Of a stretch of 64,000 bases of DNA, positions 45,825-58,626 are shown piece after piece. Made by a program: the position numbers and the translations under genes. The notes beneath the pieces are model-generated. The model saw only the letters and a list, made by a program, of their open reading frames with translations. It had not been told where the DNA came from and searched no databases. This DNA comes from Bolinopsis microptera (Eukaryota; Ctenophora; Tentaculata; Lobata; Bolinopsidae), in NCBI RefSeq assembly GCF_026151205.1, contig NC_087082.1, positions 17,329,401 to 17,393,400 of the forward strand, read 5' to 3'. Every line of letters starts with the position of its first letter. The first letter of the stretch is position 1.

Positions 45825-48800
45825 TCAAATTTCTGCATTATCGTCTGAATTAGCTGGAAACTCATTTTTGCTTACACTTTCAGACGTTCGATCATCGTTG
45901 GAGGCGGCGGCGTTTTCATAAATGTTGTCAGCTTGGTTTGGGACGGCACTGGCGCTGATCGTCATTGCCTGAGTTAACGGGGCTACTGATCTACCGGCGG
46001 CAGCGGCGGCGAAAGATATTGTAGAGGTCCTCCTCTCCTCTTGGAGCCCAACCTTAACCAGCCAGTGAGACGTGACCTGGTCGTTGAGCACTATGTAGAA
46101 CAGGAATACAAATATGCCCTGAAAGTTTACATGGATAATTATCTCCGTTTGTAGTGCAATTAACCATTTTTCGTCTTTAATTTTCATAATGATGATATAC
46201 TTGTGTAGTGGGTATCGATATTATCAATTATGATACTTTAAAGATAACATCTAATTCGGAAGAAGGATAAAGAAGGCTGTAGAAAACACGCGCATACCTG
46301 AGAACTATTAAGAAGAATGAACAGATACTGCATCCCCGCTTGGAAGTGAGGGGCTGGGAGGGACATGAATATTCCAAAGAACCAGCCTGTTCCAAGCAAG
46401 ACCATCACACCGACTGCTGATTTAAGCTGCCGCTGAAGTTAGTTTAAGAATTTTTGCGATATTAAAATGAAGCATATGAAAAGTAAAACAAACCAGACAA
46501 CAGGCCAGATGATAAACAATTCTTCGATCATATTGAAAGACGCTAAATATTATCAACCTTAGAACTCACTAAAATTTGTCCCCGATCAGAGATGTTGCCG
46601 GATGAGTTTGAGTTCTTATTAATCACTTTGGCAACCAGTGCGAAGAATACAAGGTTCACCAAGATAACCAAGACAATGGGGGCTAGGAAGAGAGTGTAGA
46701 AGGATGTACTTTCAGGTCGGATAAAGCACATAGTGTCCGCTAGGTACCCGTGTTCTGTGAAAGTGAAGCTACCTACGGTGTGCCGCTTCGTGAAGACGAA
46801 ATATCCGATGAATGGTATCGGTAGAGGGATACCTAGAATATGGTCAGGTAATTTGTATGATAAGAGTATATAATTATACTCTTCTTATTTGAAAAACAAT
46901 CGAATAACCAAGATTATGCAAGTGCTCAGATAGAGAAAATATAAGATTGAATAATAATATTATAATAACATACCCCATGCCGCGAGGTTAAACTTCAGCA
47001 TACACTTTGAGATATGAGATCCGAACACTTGTACGAGAGAAAGGTACATAAGGAACCCTTCGACGACCATCCAGGCGAAGACCACAAGCCATAAGTAATG
47101 CTGGATCATCGCGTACACGGCACATCCCGTCGACTTCTGAAACGGGTGGTGGTTGATGAGTCGGGCAGTATTCGAAAAGGTCTGACAACTGGATTAGCAG
47201 CTGGACTCCTATAATATTATCTGTCAGCACAACTTATAGTTATCATCTAACCTCTAAATATAACTCAAGCTTACCAGTTTTATGACTCCGGTATCATCAG
47301 CAGAAATGAAAGCGTCTTGGATGAGGAACATCAATGACGCCAACAAAAGTGCGGTGGTGAAACAGATGTTGATCTTAGCGGATCGAGTTGATCGAAGAGC
47401 TTTAGCAGGAAGTAGGAACACCAGAGTTAAGATGAGACTGACGATTGAAATTCCGAGTAGTACATACGTTAAGTAACTCTGTACTTCGGCAAACCCACGA
47501 TCAATCTCGTAAGCTGACTGAAAACATTTGGTGAAGGAGTGTTTCAAGCTGGGAGATATTACTATAAGTAAGACGAGTTTGAGGCCAGTATTACATAAAA
47601 CAAAACGAGTTATGTATCATGATGGTTATAAATTTCCTTCCACAGAATGCTCACCATGAGGACAGCAAAGCTGGTGTTGTGAGAGCACAAACAGAGCACC
47701 CCTTCTGATGGCTTGGCAGAGTTGTAGATGGTCTCGCAACCCTCCTTCCACTTTGCTTTAACAGGGTCGTATTTTGCGCAGATGTACGAAACTTGCATTC
47801 TTTTACCGTTAGGTTCCATGATGAGGCTTGAGCTGGTGTTGCCCTGAAGGTTGTAGAGGATTAGAAAATATACGTACAAAGGAATTATTTACTGATAGGA
47901 TGTATACTTATATTTTTTGAGTAAAGAGGTGTTAACTGTAAACTGTAAATATCTCTGTTATGCTTGCCAGCACTGTGGTACTAGATGCGCACGCAACATC
48001 CGCATAAAGTTTGCACGTGCGAAACGTAAGAAATTGTCTCATTCATGATTTCGATTACTTTTTGCTTTCCGACGAAAATTGTCTGATATCGTCCAGAATC
48101 TTATTTGCCACAGTGTAAAATTAAAATTTAAGTATAATTATCGTATTTAAATAACTCACTATATTAATGGTGGGCTTCATGAAGACATTTAGCTTGAAGT
48201 CATCAGGTACTGCGTTTTGAACTTTGACCTCAGTGATGAAAGAGTTAACAAAGCTCTTTTTGGTGTCCTCGCCATCTTTCTTGGTTGCGTCCTCCAAATC
48301 ATTCTTCAGGTCATCAATGATTTTAGTGACGGCTTCCTTGTCGTCTTCGTCTTCCTCTTTTGTCACGATTGAAGTCGTCCTGTCGGGCATAAGTGTCGAG
48401 TCTGTGATGAGGACCACGGCCATGTCCACATCTACATTCTTTTCTCCCACCTTTGTCTCAATCTGAATAAATTTCATAGTAACATATTTTAATGATATTA
48501 ATACGATGTTAAATTCATAACATTTACGCATTGCAATACTAATAACTACTGTATGAATTCTATAGGTACTGTTAAGCGAGTACTAATAGAATAAATTCTG
48601 ACCAATAGAATCGTGTTTTCCTCTTCGTCATCGCCGGATCCAGAGTCTACTTCGCAACCTTGAAGGTCCTTGCCACCTCGACTTGCCTTAGAAAGGGTGA
48701 GGGCGACAACTCCATTACTGCTGGGTTCACCAGCATCTGCATCTTTCTTAACATCGATCACGGCTATGCGAGGAGACTTGATAATCTTGTTCTTGACAAC

Positions 48801-51800
48801 AGTTTGCTTAACAACGTTAACAGTCTGAGTCACCAAACTGATCGGTTAGATCTATTTATAGGTTATGATTTGTGAGGTGGCTTGTGTCTTTTAATGTACA
48901 AATGATGAAATAAATTCCAGAAATGATTTAAGTAATGTATGAATGTCGAAAAATTTTGAAGTATGGTACAATTCTCACAAAAACAAATCAAAACAATGTA
49001 CCCGTCACAGATCTTGCTGACGAACTGGGTTTCAGTGTCGTTATCAGCTGTTTTAAAGTCGGACTTCACAAGGTTAGACACGGTGTTTAGGACGCTCTGG
49101 GCCACTGCCTCGGAGATTTCCCCGCTTTTGACGATGGATTTTAGAACATTAGACACCGCCTCTACGTCACCGATACCGTTCATACCCTCATTATTTGTCA
49201 TCTTCTCCATCTGTGCCGTCTTATCTTCATTCGAGGCAGTCTGAGGAGAATGTAGTTATATGACCGGCCATCAACATAAACAATTGGAAAATTAACTATG
49301 GTTTAAGCTAGTTGTATAAGATACCATATTTAACTTTTTGTTTACTTTTTTAACTGATATGAGTCATACTAAACCTTATCGTTGGCTAGTTGTTCTATAG
49401 CTATCGTATTTTTAGTGTTCTTGCAATAGTAAGTCCCCTCCACATATAACTCCTTGTTCCTCTTCATCTTGCAAGTGAAAACCGCCGTGAAGTCATCAAA
49501 CTGACATTTCTTGTACTGTGAGCTTTTACCGAGCCCCAGCCAGCCGTGGCTGAATGTTCCGTACTGCGTTCGATAGGTTTCAGAAACACAGCCTTGTCCC
49601 AGACCACCTGAAACTTAGATCATTTTTATTTTTAAAATAAAAAAAAAATCATATTTGCACTCTAAAAGTAGAAGTAAAAAAAGGGGGCATTTGCGATGGT
49701 CCCGGGTCCACTCTTGACTCTACCCAATTTTTGGTTTGCTTCAAAATTCAAAATGTAAAATACGAGTTTAAGTTCTTGCATCGTATTAACCTCAAGCATA
49801 GGTATCATACTAAAACTTGTAACCTGGTTTTGGACAACTAACCTGGTTTTGGACAACTAACCTGGTTTTGGACAACTAGGCTCCGCTAGATAAGTAAAAG
49901 CGTCTCCAGACGTGCATGTTACTTCACTGCTCCCTTTGTTGAGAGCTCCAGAGTACGAGCATGTAACTTCCACTATGGTTCCGGACAGTACTGGAAACTG
50001 TCTTGTCGTTTCGATCGTACCCGTCCACTCAGCCTTCAGTCCACTGCAACTATCTGCATAGTGATGTAAGGTTAAATGATTTTTTATTCGCATTATTGAT
50101 GAAACTTATGGATTTACCGTCCACCTAAAATTAGGAAATAACAAGGAAACTGCAATTATTAATGGATTGTGATCATAAACCACTTTTAATTAATTAGTAA
50201 CGATACTTAAAACCAATTGTGAGCGACATTATTATGCAGCACGATTGAAATGATCAAAAGTAGTTATTTAGACACAGTGTCAGAACTCAGAGGGGAACAT
50301 ACTTTGGTTCTGATTAAATATGACACCTAATCTGCCAAACTCACCAAAACGTACCAAAAAACGTACGTAATACTTGAAACCCTCGAAATCCCATTATCAG
50401 TGTTCAGTATGCTAGCAATAGTGAAAATACATATATATACTGATATTGGCCTGGTTAAAAATACAAGCTGTTAATTTACTTGGTCCATAGTAATCTGACG
50501 CAGTGTCGGAGGAGAAACTTATTTTTGTCACATTTTTACCCCAGATGTTTCTCCATCTACGCCAATCACACGTTGTGTCTGAGAGCAGAGTGTTGAGCAC
50601 CTCCACCTCGTTACAGTGTATCACAAGCCTGATATCTGCACTTTTGGTGAGGGTGATACGCCATATCTTGTCTGCATCACTGGGAGGTGTTATGGAGAAG
50701 TTAGACCAGGAAGGCTTGCACCAGTCGAGTTTGTATTTTAGAGTTTCGCCGAAGTTGATCCATACTTTTCCTGCATTGTACTTCCAAGCAGAGTAGAAGG
50801 ACACTGTCAGGTTATCTAGACTCTGCAACTCGCTGTTGGTTTTAACTTGTAAAGGTACTGAGGCCAGGTCCCATTCTATGTACGCATCGTCATCAGGTTG
50901 CACTGGTAACCAACCTGTGTGGTATTAATAAGTGACGTCACGTCTGGTATTAAGTGACGTCACGTCTGGTATTAAGTGACGTCACGTCTGGTATTAAGTG
51001 ACGTCACGTCTGGTATTAAGTGACGTCACGTGAACTGAGAGAAATGAATCTCATCAGTGTGAATTTTGTGATAGCACTCCTCCGTCAATCAATGTAATAC
51101 AAGGTGGTCCTATATTTTGATTTACAAACAGATTAATCAGCTTCAGACTTAAGATTCGTAATATAAAGATGCTAATAACTGGTTGTTACTTTCACCCAGC
51201 TCGGGTTCAGTCTAGTGCATTCTGGTGGAGTGTTATAGCTTAATTCAAACAATCTCAATCAGATATCGTTTTATATCAAATTTAACCCAAGCACGTACCA
51301 ACTCAATAACAGATCAATTTGGGAATCTTACCTTTGGTCCCAAAACATGACTTATAAGCTGTAAACCAGCCCGACCGGGAACCAATGTCCGTGTACTTTA
51401 ATCTATAACACAGCCTCCTGGTCCAATGAGCTGGGCTTATAAGTACTGCTAGACAAAGTTCCTCTTCATTACACCAACTTATACAATCGTCTTTGTTGAT
51501 CAGGTTTTTCTGTCCAATTCTGTTAGAGTCTCCTAGTCCTATGTTACCGGTGTTATTATGCCAGCAACCTGACATTACTAAGGTAAGTAACATTTTTCAC
51601 AACGATAAACCCCCCTTTTGAGTCTTGGTATTTCGTTAAATTTAATAAGCGACCATCATTCATTACGAAAAATTGAAATATGTATTCTTGATTCAAAGTC
51701 ATTCAAAACTAGAAATTAGGGTTAAAAATGAAATGTAAGATCTTACTCATACTTTGTGTTGCAGAGTGCAGTAAGTACGCTATGAAAACGATAACAAGCT

Positions 51801-51804
51801 TCAT
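45825..51804 (-). CDS. Adhesion G-protein-coupled receptor, complete (copy B)
   Basis: Fourteen exons join in frame to 3,222 bp (1,073 codons plus stop). Order: signal peptide (51,753-51,804); PAN/apple-like Cys-rich (51,332-51,577); unnamed Trp/Cys domain (50,480-50,914); Sushi-like (49,862-50,053); Cys-rich (49,375-49,607); GAIN (49,002-49,240, 48,603-48,837, 48,160-48,462); GPS exon 47,655-47,843 with CLCSHNTSFAVLM, a canonical C-x-C-x-H-x-T/S site. No HL-S/T cleavage triad is seen: it reads HNTS, so autoproteolysis is possible but unproved. TM1-2 is 47,275-47,517, TM3 46,974-47,136 (HYLWLVVFAWMVVEGF), TM4-5 46,570-46,832, TM6-7 46,298-46,432 (LLGTGWFFGIF) and the end of TM7, with the Ala/Ser-rich tail, at 45,825-46,118. 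The combination of ectodomains matches no named aGPCR subfamily I know. The gene straddles the left edge of copy B. Confidence 0.92.
49821..49877. repeat. 19-bp splice-donor minisatellite, three units (copy B)
   Basis: Three copies of the unit AACCTGGTTTTGGACAACT; copy A has five. The exon-proximal donor gives the exon edge at 49,862. Confidence 0.9.
50933..51028. repeat. 22-bp CRE-bearing minisatellite, five units (copy B)
   Basis: TGACGTCA occurs at 50,933, 50,955, 50,977, 50,999 and 51,021 in the GPCR intron next to the acceptor at 50,914/50,915. Copy A has seven units. Confidence 0.85.
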
Positions 51805-53655
51805 GGTATAACGCTGAACATTTTACCTGGAAATATGACAAAAACTTTTGATTGATGTTTAAAGATCTCAGAGAACTTTGAAGACTTTGAAGACGTTCAA
51901 CAGAAAATAATAAATTTTGAATCCAGAGCCCAGACACTAGAAATAGAATAACGTTTGATCATTTTTCTACAACACCTGTTGAATAAAGTTGTTACTAACC
52001 ATTAACGCTGTTCAAGATTTGAGAGCGAGAAAAAGAAACTCCGCTGAATACTGCACTGATATACGATAAAACTAAAAGGACCGATTTGATCTTTGCGTGT
52101 CATTAGCGCCCATCGCCTTGCTCGATCCTGGTAAAGCAGATCACCAATTTTGAAGCCTGTAGTCTTTTATTCAACCTGAGATGCATAGAAATATCACGGC
52201 GCCTTACGAAAATTTCATTGTTCTGAGATAACTAATGCACGATTAGGTTCGTGTGTGAGAGAATCAGGTCTCGTCTTCTAGTGCTGCAGATTTGAATATT
52301 TATCGAGAGAATCGGGTCATGTCTTCTAGTGCTGCAGATTTGAATATTTATTGTTACTAGAAAACCGGCCGAGAGCTTTGTAGTACACGGCATGTAATAA
52401 AGATGGCAGATCGTGAATGGCAGCTATCTTACTTATAGGCCATTGAAATTGTATGATATCATGCTCGCAATAAACTTATAAGCATTGCCCAACATACCTA
52501 AGAATCTAAGATAAAGAGCTCTGGAGTTATTTCTTACGATGAGACGAAAAGTTTGGTTTGATTATTACTGATTAAGAAACAATGAAAACTAACTCGTTAC
52601 TTTATATTTGTGTCCAAAAAAGGTTTATTGACACTCCATAAAGATATAAATAAACGGTAACAACTCATATTTATTATCTATCTGTAGAAAACAACATAAA
52701 AACCGTTCTTTACAATAATAGACCGTGATCTAATTTAAACTACAGTTACAGCTCTATCGTAGTATTGTAAAACTTCTATTTTAATTTGGCTCTTTTGGAA
52801 AAAATTTGTTTAGTTTTACAACTTACGAATATAATAGACTATAGAAATCTTATCGGTATCAAATAAATAATTAGACAGACTCAATTAATACATTTCCAGA
52901 ATGAGGGGAAATTGAACCGATTTTTAGATCAATAACAACACGATTACCAATTAATTACAAAACTACAAATCTATTACATTTATCGAGTATTATCAATTAT
53001 GTAATGGGATGGAAAATTTTTAACCAGGTGTAGCTAGTCCACAGCCCTAGCTCTATAATACGAAGAAATTGTTTCAATTCTAGCTGAAAAGCTCTAATAT
53101 AATAAATCACAATCTATTATAGAAATTAGGAATTCACCGACATGATGAAGAACCAAGTCTGATATAGCCCATATCAGATGCCACCACAGGATCGGTTACT
53201 ATAGAAGACTCCAGACAATGTCAAAGCAAATCGGTATCACGGGGTGAGGTGTTGTTTTCACTAATAACAGTTTTCACTCAGTATCATATCAATATTGTCA
53301 AAATTTAACTTATTATAGATTTGATTAAAATTTTATACAAAAAGCTGGTCTTAGCGCATGCATCTCAGACAGTACTTACTTGATTTAAATTATTTACAGG
53401 ATAGTCGGCAAATAATTTACCCTTCTGTAAGCAAACCAGAAAGCAGATGGATCTTCTAAATTTAATTTATATACTGTTCTAATGGATTTCACAACTTTTA
53501 ATTCTTTAGAAGAAAATTGACATAACCGTGTATTGCGCTGGCAATACCAATTAATTACAAGAACACGTTTTTAAGATTGCATGTAACACACTAATAAAGT
53601 TAAACCATAGAATTTTAACCATTTAATTTATCAATTAAACGACTACAAAACTGTG
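51805..53655. other. Non-coding interval between GPCR and VPS13-like genes (copy B)
   Basis: Counterpart of 5,539-7,475. It has two units of the 48-bp minisatellite (52,257-52,351) and lacks the 201-bp hairpin segment. It has its own extra segment of about 170 bp (53,292-53,461) absent from copy A. No gene seen. Confidence 0.5.
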
Positions 53656-55855
53656 CTATCTTGTGTCCCTTCCACTATTACTGAAAGTTTTACCACCACT
53701 AACTAAAAAAGCAGCCTCTCTCTTCAGATCAATAGCATACTGAATGTCCTGACTGATCTTGAGGCTAGTTTTCTGAGAGTTACAGTTGAGTTTAGGACAA
53801 GAGTCAGGAGCCATATTAAAAACACCTGGTGGAGGCAGAGTATCGTAGATCTGTATAGCTAGGTTATGTTCTGTAGTTCCACCGTTATTCCGGGGAGCAT
53901 ACACGCACTGTCCTATCGAGTCTAACATGATCTCCTTCACAACCTTGTTTCCAGATTCTCTCTCGATAAGTCTGACCCGCTCACTGGACACCAGGATCTT
54001 GAGGCGGGTGTTCACCACACACCAGGAAATGAACTGTTCCTCACGTGACTTGCGGTTCAGTTTCCACAGAGTAGCCATGCCTTGTGCTGTGTCTATGGAG
54101 AATGTTGCCAGGATCTCTCCACTGCAACATCGAGGCAGCCGTATTCTTTTTATCTCACCTGAGAAGAAGAAGAATATCGTTATGTTTCTTCCTGTTTATT
54201 GTAATTGTAAAACAAAACGTGTTAACACCAAATTATGGTTATACTGTTTGGTTGCTGAGTAGAAATAAACTTACCGATACTGTGACTAGATCGAGTACTC
54301 TGCGTAATGGCCAGTGTAGTCCCTGAGGCAAAGTCGAGTAAACCAGCAGCTGGTTTAGCAACAGTTCCAATGAGACCTTTAGCTAGTCCGGTCACTGCCC
54401 CCGTCACTCCGTCTTGGTTAATCCCTCTCACTATAGAACTGGGAATGCTGGTAAGCCCTCCGATAAGTCCACTTCTTAACCCCTGCCATCCTGCTCTCAG
54501 ACTTGCACTTGAACTCTGGTATCTGTCGGGAACAAGATCTGTTATTTGGTTAATTCGGAGAAATAAGAATTTGGTTTGCTTCCACAATCGACTGCATTAA
54601 TAAAATATAAATATGATACAAAAAGGGAATTGGAAAGAAAAAAAGTAGAGAAAAGAGATTGCATCAGAATAGGAAAGAGCACACGAGAAGACAAAGAGAC
54701 GCACAAAAAAACAAAAATAAGAAAACAGTCTCCTACCTGGAAGCTCTAAGTCTGTCTCTGTCAGCTCTGAAAGCATCATCTCCACTAACATACGTTAAGA
54801 CAGTACTAGCAGTTGAACTGAGTTTACTGGCGGTATCTGACATGCCGTGAGCAACACTCTTAACCATTCCTGACACGTCACCATCCAGCCCCACTGAGAG
54901 TCCACTCAGTAGATCGTTAAACAGCCCTCCCATGTTACCTGGTGTGAAGTGAGGGTGAAAGGTTGTTAAAGTTTACGTTATCATGGTAGTAACTAGTAGA
55001 AACAATGAAATTTGAGGTAAAAGTGATGAAATCAAGTAGAAGGTAAAGTGTCAAACCTGTAATTTCTGAGTTGAGGACTATTTTGAGTTTATGTCCAACT
55101 GCGCAGTCCCTGTAGTGTCGTATGATGTTGTCCCTTATAGTACTAGTAGCTGCTATCACATTACTGGTATGGTACTTGTTCAGCTTAAAAGTAACGTCGG
55201 AGAAGTTCAGATAAGATCTCATTCCTAATCTTGTGTGGATGTCCTTGAGGTCGTCCTCTAGAACTGGAGCCACGATCAGACTGACATTAACCTGGGTCTG
55301 GTGAATTAACATACTCTCAACTAACACGGGATTGTACTCCAACTTCCTCGTACTCAACTTGTACTCCGCTTCTGGATCGTACTTTGGGTCGTCTTTATTT
55401 ACATCCCCAGCCATCTCAAAAAACTGTATGAGTTTCAGAAGTAAGACCTCGTCGAGCTGGGAGCTGAAGTTTGCGAACAGAGCCTGGACCTCAGGGTACA
55501 CGACTAACCTGCCATCGCTCCTAACCTCCCTGATCATCCTGAAGTGTACTGTATGTTCTCCATCCCTCATTACCGGGTAGATAACAACAGGAACCAGTGC
55601 CTCCCTACACTGATTATCAGCCTGGAATCCTAGCAGATCAAAAACAACAGTAGTCTTGTTACCCGCCAGCTCGGCGTCTAAAGACAGCCCAGGCCCAGTC
55701 ATGCTGAGATACAATATCTCCTCAGGGAGGTGGTTGATAATAGAGAGGCCTACACCTCCCAGTAACTTTACTTGCAGCTGAAAGGGTTTGGTAACATCCT
55801 CCTTTTTAGAGGTGGAGTCCGTGTAGACAGTTTGTTCTCCTGCCACAGCGTCCAG

Positions 55856-55861
<6 letters not shown>

Positions 55862-55886
<25 letters not shown>

Positions 55887-56807
55887 GGGTTGGGGCACCC
55901 ACTTTACCTTCCTCTCGGAAGGCTACGTCCGTCTGGTGACTAACGTCTATTGGGGTCCCTCCAGTTGTAGGTGTCACAGGGTACGGGCACTTGGCATGGG
56001 CTAGTGCTCCTTACCCCCCGGAGGATAAAGCCTGGTGAGCGACGTTTTCCCGAAGGAAAACTGTCATAATGCTCGTTCTCGGGAGATCACCACCCATGCC
56101 TAGGTGATCTCCCGGGCGCTCTTTTAGAACAGGCTGCCCCCTGTCTTTTCTAGTGAGCCGACAGGAACCTACCGGGCATACCTGAGCATCTAGTATCTCT
56201 TGCCCAACTCTATGTTTTCTTTATTTGCGCGCGTCTTTGCGACGCGCGCATTCTTGTTTGTAACAATTTTTGCTTTATATTGCGCTATGTCTTTTTTGCT
56301 AGTTATGGCGCTATTCTCAGTTGTCCAACCTTTGCGTAGACATGTTTTTCTTAATCTTCTACATAATAACTAACATATTCATCCTCCATCCTTCCTGTTT
56401 TTCTTATGTAATTTATTATTTCTGAAGCTTTGGCTTTTTCTATGATAGTTTTGATGTTGGTATGCGTAATTTGTAAAGTTTGTTGTCTTGCCTCTGAGTA
56501 TGCCGGGCACTTCGCCAAATAATGTTCCGTTGTTTCTAGTTCTGTGGGACAGTGTCTGCAGAATGGTACTACTGTTTTATCTAACTTGTGTAGATTTGCA
56601 GCTAACTTGTTTTGTCCTGAAATTATTTGTGTTAGGTATCTAATTTGGTCTCTGCTTTTTGTTGGAAGATGGAGTCCTTGTTTCTCGAAATATTTTCTGA
56701 TAATTTCCTTATTTTCAACTTTTATTTTAGATGTTTTGATTTTACTCGTGGTGTTGTTCGTTGCTTTTTCCATTATTTTATTTATTATATGTTTTTCTGG
56801 AAAATAT
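55862..56807 (-). mobile_element. 5'-truncated LINE inserted in a VPS13-like exon
   Basis: The insert is flanked by GTCCAGTAGCTT (12 bp) on both sides. A T run of about 26 at its left end is the poly(A) tail on the minus strand. The minus strand at 56,773-56,351 encodes the C-terminal tail of a LINE ORF2, with a zinc-knuckle pattern CRHCPTELETTEHYLAKC and about 140 residues. A GC-rich 3' UTR follows. Poly(A) tail, long duplication and truncation are the marks of target-primed reverse transcription. It is absent from copy A, so insertion followed the duplication. It is a different LINE type from the (TAG)n-tailed one. Confidence 0.92.
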
Positions 56808-57937
56808 GTCCAGTAGCTTGATAACCACCGTGGGACCGTCTAGAGAGGTGGTCATCAGCACGGCTCCACAACCTGGTCGGCGCTTGTGGAAGTAGATGTG
56901 AGGAGGGTTCTTGCTGACCATGTCTAGTACAGCATCAGATCCGTCATGTAGTAGACCGTTGCGAGGTGAAACAGCTAGCCCTGGCAGCTTGCAGGTTAGA
57001 TAGCCGTTATCCCGGAACCTCCAGCACTGTGTTTGGTGCCTGTTCTCGTCAGGAGGCTTCACGATCAGGCTGGCGTATGTGCCAGGGTTGGGAGCTCTGC
57101 CTGGTATGTCCAGGAATAACTTGGTCTTGAAGTGCATGAGCTGACCTGACTCCTTAACCTGCCACAGCTGACTAAGTGAGTGCGGGTTGTACTGCTTAAC
57201 AAGCACCTGAACCCCCTGTGGAACGTCCAGCACGAGTCTGCTGCTGGAGCTGGCTAGTTTCTCGTCCACCCTGATAGCTCTAAATCCGGAACTGGAGAGC
57301 TGGTTGAGGGGGATGTCCCTCATAGCTGGGGCACCTCCCTTCCAGGTGTCGGAGAGTGTCAGGTAAACTGCGTTCTCGTAGACTAGTGCAGAGAGGTGGG
57401 TGTAGGGGGTGGGTGTTATCATCACCTTCATAGGCTCACCTCCCGTCACCTTTAGATCTAGTTCGTGGGGTTTCAAGACGGGCTCATCCCAGTGATAAGG
57501 GCACCAGCTACCAGGTTGTAATGTGGACATGTCTGACCGACTCTCTGATTGTCTGTACTCCACGCTTACCAGACTGTGGTTTTCTATTCTGCAAAAGTAT
57601 TTCCTTGCGTTTGAATTGAAATAAAGACGATCCTGTGTTTAAAATAACTGGATCTTAACTCTAATGATACGTTCTTATGCAACCGAAGCTTTCGCTTCTT
57701 CAAACTATTTCTGATAAAATCAATTCCTTACCGGTAAGGGGTAGGGAGATCATTGAAGTCGGAGAATACGACATGATAAGAGCTCCGCTGCAACACCACA
57801 GTGCACTGGAGGAATATCTTCCTCCCTCCGGTCCCTCTCATAGATACAACACTGCTTTGTGGGTTGTTTATACAGAATCCACCCGACCACTCACAGTCTA
57901 CCACGTCAGGAATACATATTGATAGTAGCTGAGGGGG

Positions 57938-58029
57938 TGAGTGGTAACTAGTGGTAACTAGTGGTAACTAGTGGTAACTAGTGGTAACTAGTGGTAACTA
58001 GTGGTAACTAGTGGTAACTAGTGGTAACT
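57938..58029. repeat. 10-bp minisatellite in VPS13-like intron (copy B)
   Basis: Nine copies of the AGTGGTAACT unit, without the variant first unit of copy A. It lies between the VPS13-like exons of copy B. Confidence 0.85.
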
Positions 58030-58626
58030 AAGATTATACCACAAAACAGGAATAGTTAATTATTTTTAAAAGTTTAGGCAAAAATCTTAAATAATGACCG
58101 ACCTGATCTAGATCGTTACGAGGCCAGGAGAAGGGCATGATAGAGTTTGGAGCAGCCTCAGTAACTGGCTCTTTGTCTGGAGTCCAGTCTGAGGATTCAG
58201 CCCTGGGGGATTGTGGACTAGATATTGGGGGCGACAAAAGTGATAAAGCACTTTAGAGGACCAATTGTAAAGAGTCAAATGTTCAATTCTAAACAGGATA
58301 TCATCTTGTGGTATATAAGGATTAAGGACTAACTCAGCACAAGAAAATAGTTCTTAAAGCGATGGTTGTCATTTGGGCACCCGAAAAAAAATTGCAAATT
58401 TTTAGAGTTAGCTTGTAGCCGATACAACATCCTACAAGTAGGTTAAATTTAGAATTCCGCCACCCCTCCCTGTAGCACGTAAATAGACCCGGAGTAACAC
58501 GCACGCGAGAGCGGTATTACGAAATGAGGAGGCATCGATTTCACTGGAGTCGGGCCAACACATACTTCACAACACAATACTACGGCTGGAAGCGGTGAAT
58601 AATAATTGCATTTCATTACTGTAAAC

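Larger units (their letters stand above)
53656..58217 (-). pseudogene. VPS13-like protein, C-terminal exons, interrupted (copy B)
   Basis: Exons match copy A: about 58,103-58,217, 57,732-57,928, the long exon 55,057-57,588, 54,737-54,938, 54,275-54,523 and 53,656-54,158. The long exon, which encodes the end of the VAB region and the following core, is cut by a 946-bp LINE fragment with target duplication at 55,850-55,861 and 56,808-56,819. Translation through it meets stops, so this copy should give a truncated product unless the insert is spliced out. Apart from that, frames are open and substitutions few, so the loss is recent. Compared with A it keeps 33 bp (11 codons) in exon 54,737-54,938 and two extra codons near 55,690. 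Upstream exons, if any, lie past the window. Confidence 0.8.
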
